Both the position numbers and the translations under genes were made by a program. The notes beneath the pieces were generated by a model. The model was not told the DNA's origin. It searched no databases and saw only the letters and a program-made list of their open reading frames with translations. Source: Liolophura sinensis (Eukaryota > Mollusca > Polyplacophora > Chitonida > Chitonidae). From it: a DNA stretch of 64,000 nucleotides. Of the stretch, positions 12,601 to 27,600 are shown one piece after another (the stretch's first letter is position 1; each line of letters starts with the position of its first letter). The stretch lies in contig NC_088295.1 of the NCBI RefSeq assembly GCF_032854445.1, forward strand, positions 19,333,385 through 19,397,384, given 5' to 3'.

Positions 12601-15600
12601 TGGGGATTTGAAATTTTGACTCATGTCTAAGATTGCTTCACGATCCTGGGACCAGATGTCTTAATACAAAATGAAAGGTCTTGTAACCAAAACAAGTAAA
12701 GCAGAAAGAATCACAGCTTGAACAAAATAAAACACTTTATCATGCTTATTCAGAAAATACAGTAAATTAATGAATCTTAACGTGAGCATCAGATGAATTA
12801 AAATATTCTGCAAGGACAAATACTGATCCATTTGAATTCTGAAAAATCTTTGAGCATCCACACTAACCAATTTGTATTAAAACTAAATAGTAAATTGAAG
12901 AAAAATATGATGATTTACCAATAATAACTTTAATTTTCAGGCGAATTTACATGGCACTGTTTTAAAATGAATTTGATAAAATTTCTTTCCGCACAGTCAC
13001 AACACCACCTTTAAAATTTGGGATCAAGGCCTTCAAGTTTTCCTAGATCTCATGCATCTGGACAAAAACCCATGAGGCACTGCAGTGCAATAAACACCTG
13101 ACCTCAGTAACATGAGACAGACTGCACAATAAATATGCATTGAGTCTTGAGAGGCACACCTGCAGGGTAAGCTAACCTGGAAATTCTAATTTACAAGTTT
13201 AATTTTATAATATTACCAAATTACATATTTTAACTCACTGTGTTGAATATTATAAAAGCAACAGAGGCAGATAATTAACAACCTCCAATATTTCAATGAG
13301 GTAATTAGTAATCCACAAAAAAGGCAAAGCACTGATGGGCATTTCTGGATCAATCCTAATTCTAAGCTTACTGATAACACAATACATGTACCTTGGTCTC
13401 ATTCAGCCAACACTTGTGATATTGTATGTCACATTGTACAACAAATACATATACACAGGTGACAAGATTCAGGATTGCACTATCCCAACAAAGGGTTACT
13501 CTTTGTAGGTTATACACAAATATATTTTTTATGTCTTAATAGTAAATGTCTATAAAACATAGAAATGCCTATTTATACTTAGGACATATGTTTTGGAATT
13601 TTAGATGCAACAAGTCAGAGTAACTTGCTCATAAGTCAAACTTCATGAACACTTAGACAACAATGTGTGTGTGCTTTTAATGCTTTTAGTGCTTTTTGTA
13701 TTCTTGAGCCAGTGGACTAGCAAAGTGACTAATGCAAACATGTAAAGTAACAAGGAATAGAAAATTATTTCCTACACTGATACATGTAGATCGAGACGAG
13801 TGCAAACACTGTCTTGACTACTTCTGCTGATCTTGAAATATTAAGGTACGGAATGATTTCTATTTGATGTACAGTATTCCCTCATGGTGATTGCAGTGCT
13901 GAGTAACTTATGGTACACGTATGAAAACTTTGTCCTAAACTTACTTGATGTTCACATGTGCCATCTTTAAATTGAAAGTGAAAGTTTGAAGTATTTACCT
14001 GGTTGTGGGGAGTGGTGGAGAGCCTCATCCTCGGAGTCCCAGGTCAGGGAGGTGGACTGGGATCCTGTAATGAAGGACAAAAAAACATATTACATTGAAA
14101 CATGGTGTTTAATTTAAGTGATACATTACACATTCTCTACACTCTGTAATCCAGTATAGTAAGATGTCCGGACAGGTTAATCATTAAGTGTTACAAACTC
14201 TGCGTAGAAACATATATATATACATGTATATATGGGTCTGTTGCAAACATGATTTTACATCACACATAACAGAATGGCCAGGGAAATATAACAGGACTAG
14301 TCTAATGGTAATTCCCATATACATTACATTTTTTAAAATTCAATATACTTCCTGCAGCATTTATGTACATGTATATAATGTAACCGTTTTCTGCAAACAA
14401 TTGTGTAGCCCAACAACCAAAGGGAGATAACCCAAGAAAGGCCACTTACAGCTCTCCTTAATGTGCTTATTAATAAGAGACTAACAAGTCATAGCATAAA
14501 GATTTTGAACAATTCAGTACAATATTTGCAAATGCACAAATACCTAGGTATAACATATATCCACAAATTTACAATTAACCCATATATAAAACCATATGCA
14601 ATGAACATGTTTCACTAGTTTTTACATGCACTTCCTAAAATAATAAGACATTTTCCTAATCAGTTCTAACAATGAAAAAAGGTATCTGAAGCACTGGTTT
14701 TGCTGGCACAATGAGATCATATGAGGATGTTGTTTGGACTGGGTGTCTGACAGCTGAGACAGAACCCAGTATCTCTAGACTTATCTCCCCATCATGAACT
14801 GAACATCTGAACAGGCTCCTCCCTGGGGAGACAGTGCTAGCTTTATACTGTATGTAAATGACAGTTAAACACACTCACTATCACACATGTCCAGGTGTAC
14901 ATTTACACACTACTGTCTTTAAAATGGACCAGTCCATTAATCTCACCTTTTTTTCTTGATATATATACATGTATTTACACAAAAGAATACACTGCAATGT
15001 ACTAGTCTGTACCTCAACCTGCTCAATTTTAATCAACGTACATGCACAGCCACTGGTAAAAATTATTCCACATACATGGACCTGACAATAATTATGTGAA
15101 CAATTCTCCCCCTTGCAATGATAGAGAGAGAGAGGGAGGGAGAAAGAGAGAAAGAGAAAAAACAAAAAACAAAACAGATGCTTACTCCGTATGTCTAATC
15201 CTATACACAAAGAGGGGTGCGGGCTTAATACACGTAAGCTTTAATTGGCTTTTGGTCATAGTTTACTACATGTATGTTTAGCCTTAAGCAGGGCACATTT
15301 TACTATGTACCGTACATGCATGTATATGGTGACCCATAACAGTATACATTGTAGGTGTTATTGGCTTATAAGAACTCCATATTGGCATGGCACTGTTCTA
15401 CATGTAGACGAATCACCCATTTCCCCCATTTCCCAGGCAATATAATAATGACCACAAAGTATTCAATACAAGGCTGCTGCTCATTAACTCATATTTTACA
15501 GCATATCTTAAGTGCAGAATGGTGACTGACATATGAATGCACGCACACATACATGTAAATATTAAGCATATCAGCTTGTGCTGTTAAAATTTTAGGAATG

Positions 15601-18600
15601 CCAGATTTTATCAGTGTGTCCCAAAGGTAACAAGACTAGAGGCTTTAAACCTGAATCTCCTATCCCCACTCTCAGCCAGTCAGCATTCACGCTGCATCCC
15701 TTGAATGCACTTTACCTGTGACTGTATGCATGTATGATCCATCCATCTCTAAGTGCCCCGACTACACAAGCCCAGTTAACCCATGCTGCTGGATAACTAA
15801 CATAACCTTACTTGAAGCAGAACATTTGTTCATAACTGTGTGTGGATACAGCTCTAGCACATCTGTATATACCAGACTCATGAAATAGTTATTCCTTGTT
15901 ACCACTGATGCGGTAGGAATTAAGTCATTATATATATATATTTACTGTCCACCGTGACACCATAATTTGGTATAATACTCTTAACAAGATGATTTATTAG
16001 ATATCCTACGTCAGCTCATGGCCCAAAGTGGGCGTGTGTCAGAGTGAAAAGGTTTGGGTGCAATGCAGCTTGCTAATGGTCGCAACAGCAGAAATCAATC
16101 TTGCCCAGGGTTACTTTTTTCCTCTCTGTTTACACATCAGATGTAAATGTTCCTAACGTGCTGGTTAATGAATCAAAACCATATATTTCCAAACAATGGA
16201 GTATCACATGGCAACATTTGCAACTTACTGGCTTAACTTTAATACAAAAGTAAGGCATGGTTTAAGCTTTCCCACCCTAGGCACAGTTTAGCCTTGTTCT
16301 CACAAGTAAGTGAGAAACAGTCAAACCTTGTTCTCACTCTAAAGTGAGTAACAATAAAACCTTGTTTCCACTAACCATGCTTCTCAGCAGAACGCATCAG
16401 GAGTATCACCTTTATGTAGGTTTGATACTTGAAAGTGACACTCACTCACAGGTACTTCATAGTTGTTCACAACATACTCCACAATGTGATGCAATCACTG
16501 ACCGATATCTGGCCAGTTGTGTAGAATGTTTTATACATTTAGAAAAAATGAGGTGCAGCAATCCAATATGTAAACAAGACCTCATTACATAACATTTATT
16601 TACTTACACTTTACATGTTTATTTTGTGTAAACCTTTTTCACACACCAATTCAGTCACATTACAGATGTGCCAAGATGTAGCAGGACAGCCCTAATAGCC
16701 ATACTTAGACTGAATGGGAGATATACATGTACCAGACTACATCTGGACAAACCCTCCATACTTATTGTATCACAAGGCTTTTTCAGCTATAATTCATTGC
16801 TGCCTCTTGCAGTTGTCCTTGTTTGAGCCATATTGATTTCAAGGTTTTGAAGGGTCATTTAACCATCTTTCATTGGATGAAAGCTTTGACATCTATTTTC
16901 TATCAGCTTATGAATATTTCAGAGACATATTTATGAGCAGATGTCAGTAATTTTGATGTAAAAGGAAGTTGACATGAAGCCATTCTGACTCTCGCCTTGT
17001 ACTGCAGGTAAACACAGCCCTGGCAGTATAGAGCCCATAGTCAAAAACAGCGTGTGTAAAAAGCAGAAAAGACTCAGAAGGGAACAAAAGACTTCCACAT
17101 ACAGCAGCTATATTCACAGGTACACCTGTACAATAACCTTTCAAGAGCAAGTTATTTTAGTCCTGGGAACACCACCTTATACTACTGCTCAGAATTAGGA
17201 CAGGTCTAAAAATAGGTGTCATAATCAAATGTTGTCGTTCACCACGCCCTCACGTTTTGACTGTTAAATCATTTCCAACAGTTGGATTGTAATAGTCACA
17301 CCAATATCAAGTATCTACATACGGAGATGTCCATGTAAATATACATGCAGATTAAAACAGTATCAAGTTTACTATTTAATATATTTGTTACATATCTGTC
17401 TATATTTGTGATAGTGTTTACATGAACTTGAAACATATTATTACAATCTCCAACAACTAGAGCTTGATACAAAAGAACATTTACATTGTGTTCTGTCACA
17501 AACAGAAATAGTTTATAAAGTAACCTTATGGGAACAATACATACAAATGACAGTTAAAATATATGTACTTGAGCAAAGAACATAGCTATGACTGAGGGGA
17601 AAAAAACTGATCACCCGAAGAATATTTGTACCAGTCAACATCTGCATCATTTGCAAGAAGCCTTTCCCTGATGTTTATACCAGATAGCCCATCCCCACCA
17701 CACAATACTCCCAAAAGTCTATTGCTGAACAATAAAGGTCAGGAGCTTAACAAATGTGTATTTCTTCACCTGGGTATAAAATGAAAGCAGATGTGAATCA
17801 GAAATAGATCCACTGAAGTGTTATAATTTGGGTAACATAAACATATATTTATAATTTGCATACTGTAGTTGATTACTTGATAAGATATGAGTTGGAGTAC
17901 AGGTAAATTCAAATTTACAGTAGCCTTTTATGTTCGAATGTTCTACTTTCCTGAACAAAGCAATCAACAACTATAATATACGTACATGTGCAGGTAGAAT
18001 TATGTTTCTGTTTACATGTATGTAACAGTCTACAAATACTGTATAAAGTCTCCATATTGCAGAGTACATGTATGTGACAGTCCACTGTCCCATGGAGTTT
18101 ATCATGCAAAACAGTCAGCAGGAACAGGTACAAACAAAGCCGTCTATTTCTGTCCTCTGTATGCCTGGATTAGCCAAACACTACTCTTGTGTTACCTGTG
18201 TTTATTTCTCTGTTTTAGAGGAAGGAGCTGTGATTGATGAGCAGGTAACAGGTAGTGTGTTGTTAACATGTCCGCATCCTGTCCCACTCACCACACAACT
18301 GGTTTATCTGCTTCACAATTACGCAGACTTGCCTTATCGGCCTTCTTATGGAGAAACCATACAAACTTGTTTCTCACCTCCCACTGCTGTTTTCAACATA
18401 GCCCTCCTTGTCCTTACTTTTCTCTGTCCAGCTCACATGGAAACCTGAATACACCTTGACATGTATGCTGACATCAACACAGGCTACATCTACTCTGAAC
18501 ACTATACTCAAGCAGTGCATGTATAGCACCTGCTGTTTTACACATTATCTTACAAACACTGGGAGTCAACCTAGTGCTAAATACTCCACATGTACAAATG

Positions 18601-21600
18601 TACAAATGTACAAAGATAAACTACAGATTAATGACTGGTAACATCAGGTACATGTATCAATGTGGCACACACAGGGTTAGTTTGAGAGGCTCCAAAAGAA
18701 TGGAAGATACTTATGGTATACTGAAACACATAACAATGCATACCAAAGAAATGTACAAATACAGCGTATCTTAACATCAGCTTCATCGCAGTCATGTCAC
18801 AAGGTAAATGCAGAACTTTGTACATCGGTGCACCTAGCTGACTTTGGTCCAGCACTATTAACATAATAGGACTTTATACAGAATACACTTAGATACACTG
18901 CCACATTTCTATGAAGAACTACATACATGTATGTCACTGAATTATATTATATGTGTGTATGTATAAATGTATAATCCAAACAAAGAGTTTCCATGTGCAA
19001 GCATTTTGATAACGGACCTTGCAGCCAATCCTTACAGGCATCAATACAGTACTGCGAATGTCATTACACTCTCCATTGTCATTCTCACTGAATGAAGAGT
19101 TATTGATGGATACAGTGATGTGTGTACACAATGTACATATCAGTGAGCAATGCTTGATGACATCCTCACATTTTCTGTCACATCGTGAAATGATTGTGAC
19201 ATTAATGTTGGTGTCTTCAAGCCACTGGCCCATGTAGTTGTTGTTCACCACTTTATTGGTAAATGTATGTACATGTATAGTAACACATGTTTCAATGTCA
19301 AGTTTTTGTAATGCAAAAACATACATGAACTTGTATATAATGTATCTGGCCACACATACAAGAAAACACGTACGAAAATTTGAAAAACCCAAGCATTAAG
19401 TATTGAATGCATGTTTAAACTGTCCCCACTTTGCTTGACGGCTCCATTTCTTCTTGTGTCAACAATACAACATATGTTTTAGAGTTGCAAATCTTGCTTT
19501 CCTATTCACCCCTGTAGACCACCTGAGCAAGTTTAATAAAATAATATGTGTTAAGTGCTGGGGATGGCTTGTGTGGCCCAGATGAAATAGGGGTATTGAC
19601 CACAGGAGGGGAGGGTGGTCTGGGGGTGGTCAATCACAATGTAGGGCACACACAAACTGGCACTGTTGGTCCAGGCACAACAGGCGGTATTTTGTGAAGG
19701 AGCTGGCCAATGCACCAAGCTGACCTGTCCATATGTACACCCCACACATATACACCGTTGTACAGAATTCTCTGATCAATGTTAACCTTGCCACTGCTGC
19801 TTTACAGTGTTACAACCTGGGACTAGGGAAGTCGGGAGGCAGTAACAATGACATGCTCAACCCTAACAAGAAACAATACGACACATGGTCATGGTTTCAC
19901 AAGGTTTCTAAATTACATTTTGACTTGAACATCTTCAACCTCACACCAAGGTTAAACCCTTTGGATGGGATATTGGGCATTACATACAGAACTGAACCTT
20001 GGCCATGAAGTTATGTCACTTTGTGCATTCCTGCCTGCATCCATTTAATTTCAATATTACTTTGCCTTGGTCTTCTTGGTATTAGCATTTTCTTACTAGA
20101 GTATGTATGACATATTGTACATGTTAAAATGAACAGTACAAAATTCAATTCAATCCTTCATATGTTTACCTACATATTCCATGTTATCCTGCGCTTTGTT
20201 CTTACTGCTTTACAGCGCAACCAGGTAACTTGCCTGGCCTTGAGCATTGTAGATTGGAGTGAACTGCTGAGAAAATGAACACTGCACCTCATGAAAACTG
20301 AAGTTATCAAGAACAAGTTCAGATTTGCACAGTTATCATTAACAAGTAACCCTCCTGGCCCACAAAACTGAAGACGAATGCTGTGCAATACTATCCATCA
20401 ATGGTGAAATTTGGCAAATCTTCATTTCCTTATCTGTCCTGTCACCTGATTAAAACCAAATTCAAATTATGTATACCTAAAAGTTGACAAAAAGTATGAC
20501 TTATTATGAATCAAGGCAGTTGTATTTTCTTAGTTCTGTTGATTGGGGGATTAATTCAGGGAGGAGCTATAACTTCCTCAGGTGGATTAACTTACTGACG
20601 GGGATTACTTGCTGTGAAAAGACTTGCTTCTGATAAATGTTTGTTGCCTCCTGTTCCCATTTGTCTACAACATGTGCACCACTGCCTGTGCAGACCTCTG
20701 ACCATGCAGGCAGTGTGGGCCTTACATACATGTAAACAAAAACAACCACCTTAAATCAACCTAGCGGTGGCGTCATCAAGTGAGGATGTATAAAAACACC
20801 AATTTAAGCTTTTATGGAACAATAACATTTTAAAAAATTTACACAAGTAGGTTGATCTATTCATATTTTGACTAGAGGTGGGACAATTTTTGATTAAAAT
20901 TAATTTGCAAACGAATTAATGACAAAATTTGTCATACGAGACTCCTCAAGACATTTGGTCATTTTCTCCCTTTCTGTGTTTGATACAGAATACTTTATTT
21001 CTATCTCATTTTTCAACCTAATGCTTTAAAATTTAGCACACCTATAGCTGAATATCACAGTGATAAAACGGTTCCACAAATTTTAAACTTCTGATATCTT
21101 TTCTCTTTTTAAAGCTGTTAATAAAAAAATATCCAAGTTTCTATAGCTTTGGAAATTTTGGAACACTTGAACACTCTGAAAAATCAAATTTTTGGCCTAA
21201 ATTGTAAACACTAACTACACAATTGAAATGAATGCTAAAATTTTTAATCTGTTGAAAATTGGTGAAAAAATGGCACTTGACAAACGCATAAAGGCCTTCT
21301 TCTGAAATCTATCCTTTCCGTGAAAAGTCTGAAGTACACTATATGCACACACCAGTTCACTTTAGGTTTGGCCTAGAAGTTCCATGTATACTGAAAAGAT
21401 GATTATAATTCATTAATGTCCATGTTAAGTTTCCACTGCCACTGTTTTGTGAAGGGAGAGATACATGTACAGTGTAGCTAGACAGCTTTCTAGGCCCTAG
21501 CCCCATGCTTCTACCAATGACAGATCTGGTCTGAATAGAAACAGTTCCGAATTAGACCACTGCCAATACATGGCAAAACCAAGTGTATTTCTGACCCAAC

Positions 21601-24600
21601 TTGCCAATTAAAAGATGTCAATGCACAATGACACTTAATTCACATACAATACACTGTGCCCTGAGAAAATCTTCAACTGACCCATTAAGACAGACACCTT
21701 ATTAGCATATAATCAACATATCTTATGAATACCTTAAAATTAACATTGTGTGGTTGATGTCAAGTATTACTAAGGTTAAGACTATAGATCAATTCAGTAG
21801 CAATATTCACCAGGTGAACACAGCACTGTCTACTGGCTTGTTTCAACAGCCATATGAACAAGCAGAAGCTTGTACCTGGTCAGAGTTTTAACACCTCCAC
21901 AAATCAAACCTCTGCCATACTGCAGGGCCCATATGTTTTGCATTTCAAGGTTGCCTGTGGCCTACATATTCTCCCCAGGCCAGCATTCAAACTGTAGAGC
22001 GACTTCACCTCCCCCTATATTATAGTGATGTTTCCCAACAAAACAGCTCCACTAAATGATAATAATAAATATATACACCACAACCCCACTCTTTACGTAC
22101 ATGTACATGTCTCTAAGAATGTAGTTTCCTTAAAATGATTATTATTGTTTGGACAGACTTAAAAATGATTTGTTTTTCTATGTGCATGAATTTACATGTA
22201 CATATTGTCCACAACTATTTAAAAATATTATACTGATACTACTTAAGATAATCATAAAAGCACAATTTTTTGTACTGAATTGTCCATCTCCTTCATAACA
22301 TGCAACCAGCGAAGTTTGATGTGTCTGCTTAGGAGTAACAAGAATTTCCATGTCACTCTGGCACCAGCACAGTTTGCCTTACATGTACATGTGGTTCTGT
22401 GGCTTTACAGAAGTTACATGTAAGTTAGACAGCTACAACCCTACAAAATGTATAAAACAGTTCACCTATGCTTCTCTGTTTCACAGTATATCATCGATGA
22501 ATTTTAGTGTTGGTTTCTCAAATTTCTCAACACAGTGAACACAGCAAGAATCTAGTACTGTATATATATTGTATATAAACCTAATGTACATTTATCATGA
22601 ATAACACAGCTTTCAACAATCAATCTTATATACAGAATCAGATCACATTTGGTCACTTTCCATAGGTGTTACAGAGAACAGTAGTTTTATATTTTTTAAA
22701 CAGCTAAGCACACTGAAGCTAACTGAAGACATTGCTGTAGGTAAGCATGTACCAGTATACATGTAGCTTGCATCAGGCTTATAACGGTTAACATCCTTAA
22801 TTTTCTACATTTAGCTGTTGGCCAAGATGCTATTAAGATAACCCAAGGTCATCATCATCATGGTGTAATGGCCCCAACTTTACTAGGTATAAAAAGCCAG
22901 GTCACATGCTTCTGTTGCATGCTACCTATTGAAGCCTACATTGGCTCATGCTGTAACCAATCACAGAAAAATATATGCCAGTGCAGAGTGGAGCATACAG
23001 GGCCCACAATAAATCTCCGCTGTTGTGCAGTGTGACAGCACTGACCTCAACACTCATGGACACAAAAAGCATGTAGACCACTGCTTCAATCTAAGACACT
23101 CCACTCCAGTACCAGTACATGTGTACATTACAACAACACCAGAATGTACATGTAGACCAACCAGACCTTTGTGTACATCCCCCCCCCTCACCTCACCCTC
23201 CAACTTTATCACCCACACACATCCTCTTGTTTACATTGGCCCTTATCTTTTCAACATAACTATTGCCATTTCTGCTACAAATCATGTTCTATTCATTGTA
23301 AGTGCTCCAGAGATTGTACATACATGTACTATACACAAGTAGATATAAATTTAAATGGACCGACCTTCTCTTAAAGTGACAGAAAAGAACATACATGTAT
23401 AAAGCTGTATGATATTTCACTATTACCGTAGAGTGTAGTTTATAACATACATGTACTTAACACAACACACACTTACATGTACATTATATGTCTTACAGTG
23501 GTCAGTTTAATTGGTTAACGAGTTGAAGCAACCCATGACCTTTCGCTAGGTGCACAACAAACCTCCTGATTTACAGCTACAGCAGTAAGAGTTGGATTTG
23601 AACACATGATATGCCATAATCATTCATTTTTTCATTCATTTGAAAACGCAACAGCACTGATCACGGGCTTAACAAATGTTGCTGGCAAAAAAAGGGCTGT
23701 CTGTAGTGTATAGTGGCAATTTAAAATTAGTAACTTTATAATCCAATCTCACTTTGCACTTAATGGAAGTTTTCCTTAATGCATCATCCACTTACGATTA
23801 ACATGTTGAAAAATGTGCCCTGCTAAACATACATGTACTATCCTCCCTTTTCACATTTCATCCTCTTCCTCCCCCACCCCTATCCAAAACAACCATAGGT
23901 GGATGGGTAACAACATGGGTGTTAGATGAAGATAATGTACATGTAGCTAACTGGGGTTACACAAAGACAATACTACAATTTTGTTCTGGAAGACAAAAAG
24001 ATGATTGCAATATGGGTAAAAGCGCACCAATGTATGGAGAATTTCATGGTATTGATCCTCGAGAAATGCTTGAATGAGAAGTTTTAACTCAACAACTGAA
24101 GTCATATGCTCCATCTGCCTCACAAAACTGCCTGATGTGCTCCAGGGGTAGACTAGGAGGTGGTATTACATAGACAGACCATGTGATCATGTCAAAGTGA
24201 CCCGGCCACAGCACACAGATCAAGGCACTAGCCAGAAAGCCACACCCTCCTGTAAACAAACACCAACACTAACTTCAAATAAAAGGGCCCATTCATCTAG
24301 TTCAAGTCTTATACAAACATAGACAACCCTCTTTGCTGGCCAATAAATCCACAACATCTACAGAGTCATGGATGTAATGTATGGTTTATGGATATTGTAC
24401 TACAATAATATAAAACTTATTTTTATCTAAAGCTACACGCATTGACACAAAATGAATATAAAGCTAAAGGCAGAACTCTAGTGTTAAACATGATCACAAT
24501 ATGTATGTACATATACATGTTTTAACCATACATGCACGCTACTCCACTGTGAGACAACACTGCTTGTTCTACACACTGTGAATTAATGAAACTGAAAGTG

Positions 24601-27600
24601 TTTACAGGCATCCTTGCAGTTCATCCTTTTGTATGGTGAACACAGCTAGCCTGGCTGAACTGCTAACTGATGAGTTTCTGGAAGTATTGATGTTGTCTCA
24701 CACTAAAATAAATCAAATCAGGCAACCTGAACACAGTTGGGTAATTTTACACAACGCTAGCTAGTCTTGTCAGCCGTCTTAAAAATACTCTATACCACTG
24801 CCATGCTAATACAAACAGGTGAGTGTGTTCAAGGTATATTATATTCAAAATAACTGTATAAAAATAGGCACATGAGATAAACTGTAACAGATAACAAGGC
24901 CCTTAACTTCTGCAGCATACAATATTGTTCTCTGAGAAGAAAGAGATGACTATTAATTAAAATTACAACACTCAACAGGGTTTATAACGCTTCCCGCATT
25001 AAAAAAATTAAACAATGTTGCCTTATTGTATTTGTCTTTACCGATACCATCAGTATCCCCAAAAAACAAAATAAACTCATTATGCCTTCTTAACACACTG
25101 ATGATACACTACAACCATACAATGTCAAAAAGAGGGTAAATCTACACTTTTAGGATAGGGGCTGGTTTATACTTGAGAGAGAATTCGGTGAAAATACAGG
25201 AAGCACATAATGGAATTCAAATCTTAAATTCTGTCACAAAATGTGTCATTATCATGGACAATCTCTACAGGCAACATGTAAAATAAGTCAAACAGATTCT
25301 TAAGTAATTTTAATGATAATTTCTCAACATTTCTAACAGTTGTCATGCAGTATACATGTAAATTTCACACAGAAAAAATTTAGGTCTTGTGAATCCTGGC
25401 ATAAAATATAGTCTCCAGCTAACACTGAAAACTGGGTGCTTATCTGTATCACCCTTATTCCAACTAGCAACACTTGTAACTCAATGCATACTTGGACAAA
25501 GATTGCAAGATCAGCAATATTTCTGGTACATATGAGATGAGCTACTATATATAAGGTGTGGCTTCCTCAATCATATTTTGGAAAGGCGTTGCAGCAACCT
25601 ATGGATGGTTGTGGGGTCCCCCCACCACTACTTCCCTGGGTTCTGCCCAGTTTCCTCCCACTATTGTGCTCTCCACCATCTTATAAATGAAATCTTGTTG
25701 AGTAAGGTGTGAAACTCCAATCAAAATATATAGATACGGTTAAAAAGCTAAGCTAAGCTCTTGTTAAGGACAAGACTATATTCACATGTTTAGCTATTCA
25801 CATTCAGTGAATATGTGTTCCTGTATACACACTAGTATACAGTAGTTGGGGCCACACATGGTATTAGGTTTAATATTCTACAGCAAGGTTCTATTGATCT
25901 TCAACCGATGGTTAGAAAATGCACATGACAGGAACAGCAGAGAAGGCTTTAAGCTTATGTAGAGATAAGATACATGTTGTAAATGGCATCAACATTGTCG
26001 TCCTAAATCTAACCTTCTTGTAAATATTTACAATGGACTCAAAATTAATAATGTTAGGAGCAAAAACTAACCTTACAAAGTTATGTGGACTGTTCGTTAG
26101 TAATTTTTATCTCACCTGGTGAGGATGTGCAATTTAATTCTTTCAAGAAGATGTTATGAGAATTTCTGCAAGTGTTGTTAATAGTGGATCATGACAATAA
26201 TAAAGTCAACATAAAGCTAGTTTGAAATTGTTTGCAGTTAAAATGATACAGGATAGCAGCAAGACAGAAGATGAGAATGCTAGAGTTGCACAAAGTTTCC
26301 AAATATTCAAAAATGTAAAGGCTTTACTCTCACTTATGCATATCTGGAAGACATGTACATATTACAACGGAAGACAGGGTATGACGTTCACATTGACACA
26401 ATTATGTGTACATCATGTGAACCGGCTCCCATGACAACAAAACTGGAGTGTAACGACTAAAGCTCACAAGAATCACACAACCGTGTCCAATCAAAAATAT
26501 TACCAAAAAAACAGAGCCGAGTAAAACAAAAGGCAGGTGTTTTGAAAGCTGTTAGGGTGAAAACTGGAAGAGATCCAAGTGAAGATGACGATATTTGCCA
26601 GTGTGACATAGTCACCTCATGATACAGATGTTTAACAAAGAACTTTACTAGAAGAGATTTATCTACTGCAAGCTCAACCTTATTTCACTGTCTGGACATA
26701 GAAATATACTTGTAAATTAAGATAATAAAGTCACAGGAATCTTTTAAACACATTGAATGAGCATATATATATTCAGCAGTAACAAAGCGTTGTGTTGTAT
26801 TCAGGATTACAGGTACATACTGTTTCATCCTTACAGTCAACCTTATTCAATCAAGTTCTGATATCCAAAAACACCATCTACAAAGCTTGTAGTTAATTTT
26901 CTGGTAGCAAGATGTCTTACAGTACACTTATAATGATATGTAACAAGTTGGCATGTATTATCAGTTTATTAATAAACCTGTTAAGCAGTTTCTTTAACCT
27001 TCACGTGTTAAACTTCAATAAGACTTACTTTACATGCTTCTGATGTTAATTTAAAGGTCTTTATAATTTTTTTTAAAAATTTCAAGAAAACATAAATTAT
27101 ATATAAATTACATGGTAACATTATTGCAATTACATGTACAAACTACCCTATTTCCTCAACCTTTTCGTATATGAAAGAACAACTTTCAGTGCAATTTACG
27201 TACATTTTTAGTGTGATTTTGGAGACAAAACTACATTCATTAGACTGGCTAATTTCAGAGCTTTACAAAAGAAATAATTTTATCAGTTTGATAACTTTTA
27301 GTGCAATTTATACACACTTTCAATTTTACTTTGCAGACAAAACTACATTCCTTAGATTAACCAATTTTAGGCTTCACAAAAGATATAATTTTATCAGTCT
27401 ACACAGAATAATGTCTTCAGAATATGCTTGAATAAACACCTTGCAAACATGCAATAGTGTTGAATTACAGCAGGGTACGTGTGTTACTATATATAAACCT
27501 GGGAAACTTCTTCCCAATACTGCCAAATAATTTTATAAAGCCAACATGTTACATTCACTCGTAACACCATCAGTTTTAATAGTTTTTCTATGTGATATAA

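Larger units (their letters stand above)
7415..13998 (-). other. DLG5 intron 2 (6.6 kb)
   Basis: No coding exon with a matching phase was seen. It holds simple repeats at 9992-10019 and 10504-10535 and many TACATGT motifs. The plus strand is A/C-rich throughout. The open frames here, including the overlapping pair at 9120-9531, show no recognisable domain. Confidence 0.7.

Noticed and set aside
18068-18448. 126-codon plus-strand ORF
   Set aside because: Three overlapping frames are open here, no domain recognised, lies inside a DLG5 intron.
18934-19392. 152-codon ORF on the minus strand in DLG5 intron 1
   Set aside because: No recognisable domain, Cys/Ile/Val-rich composition of translated AT-rich DNA, no splice or promoter support, opposite plus frames also open.
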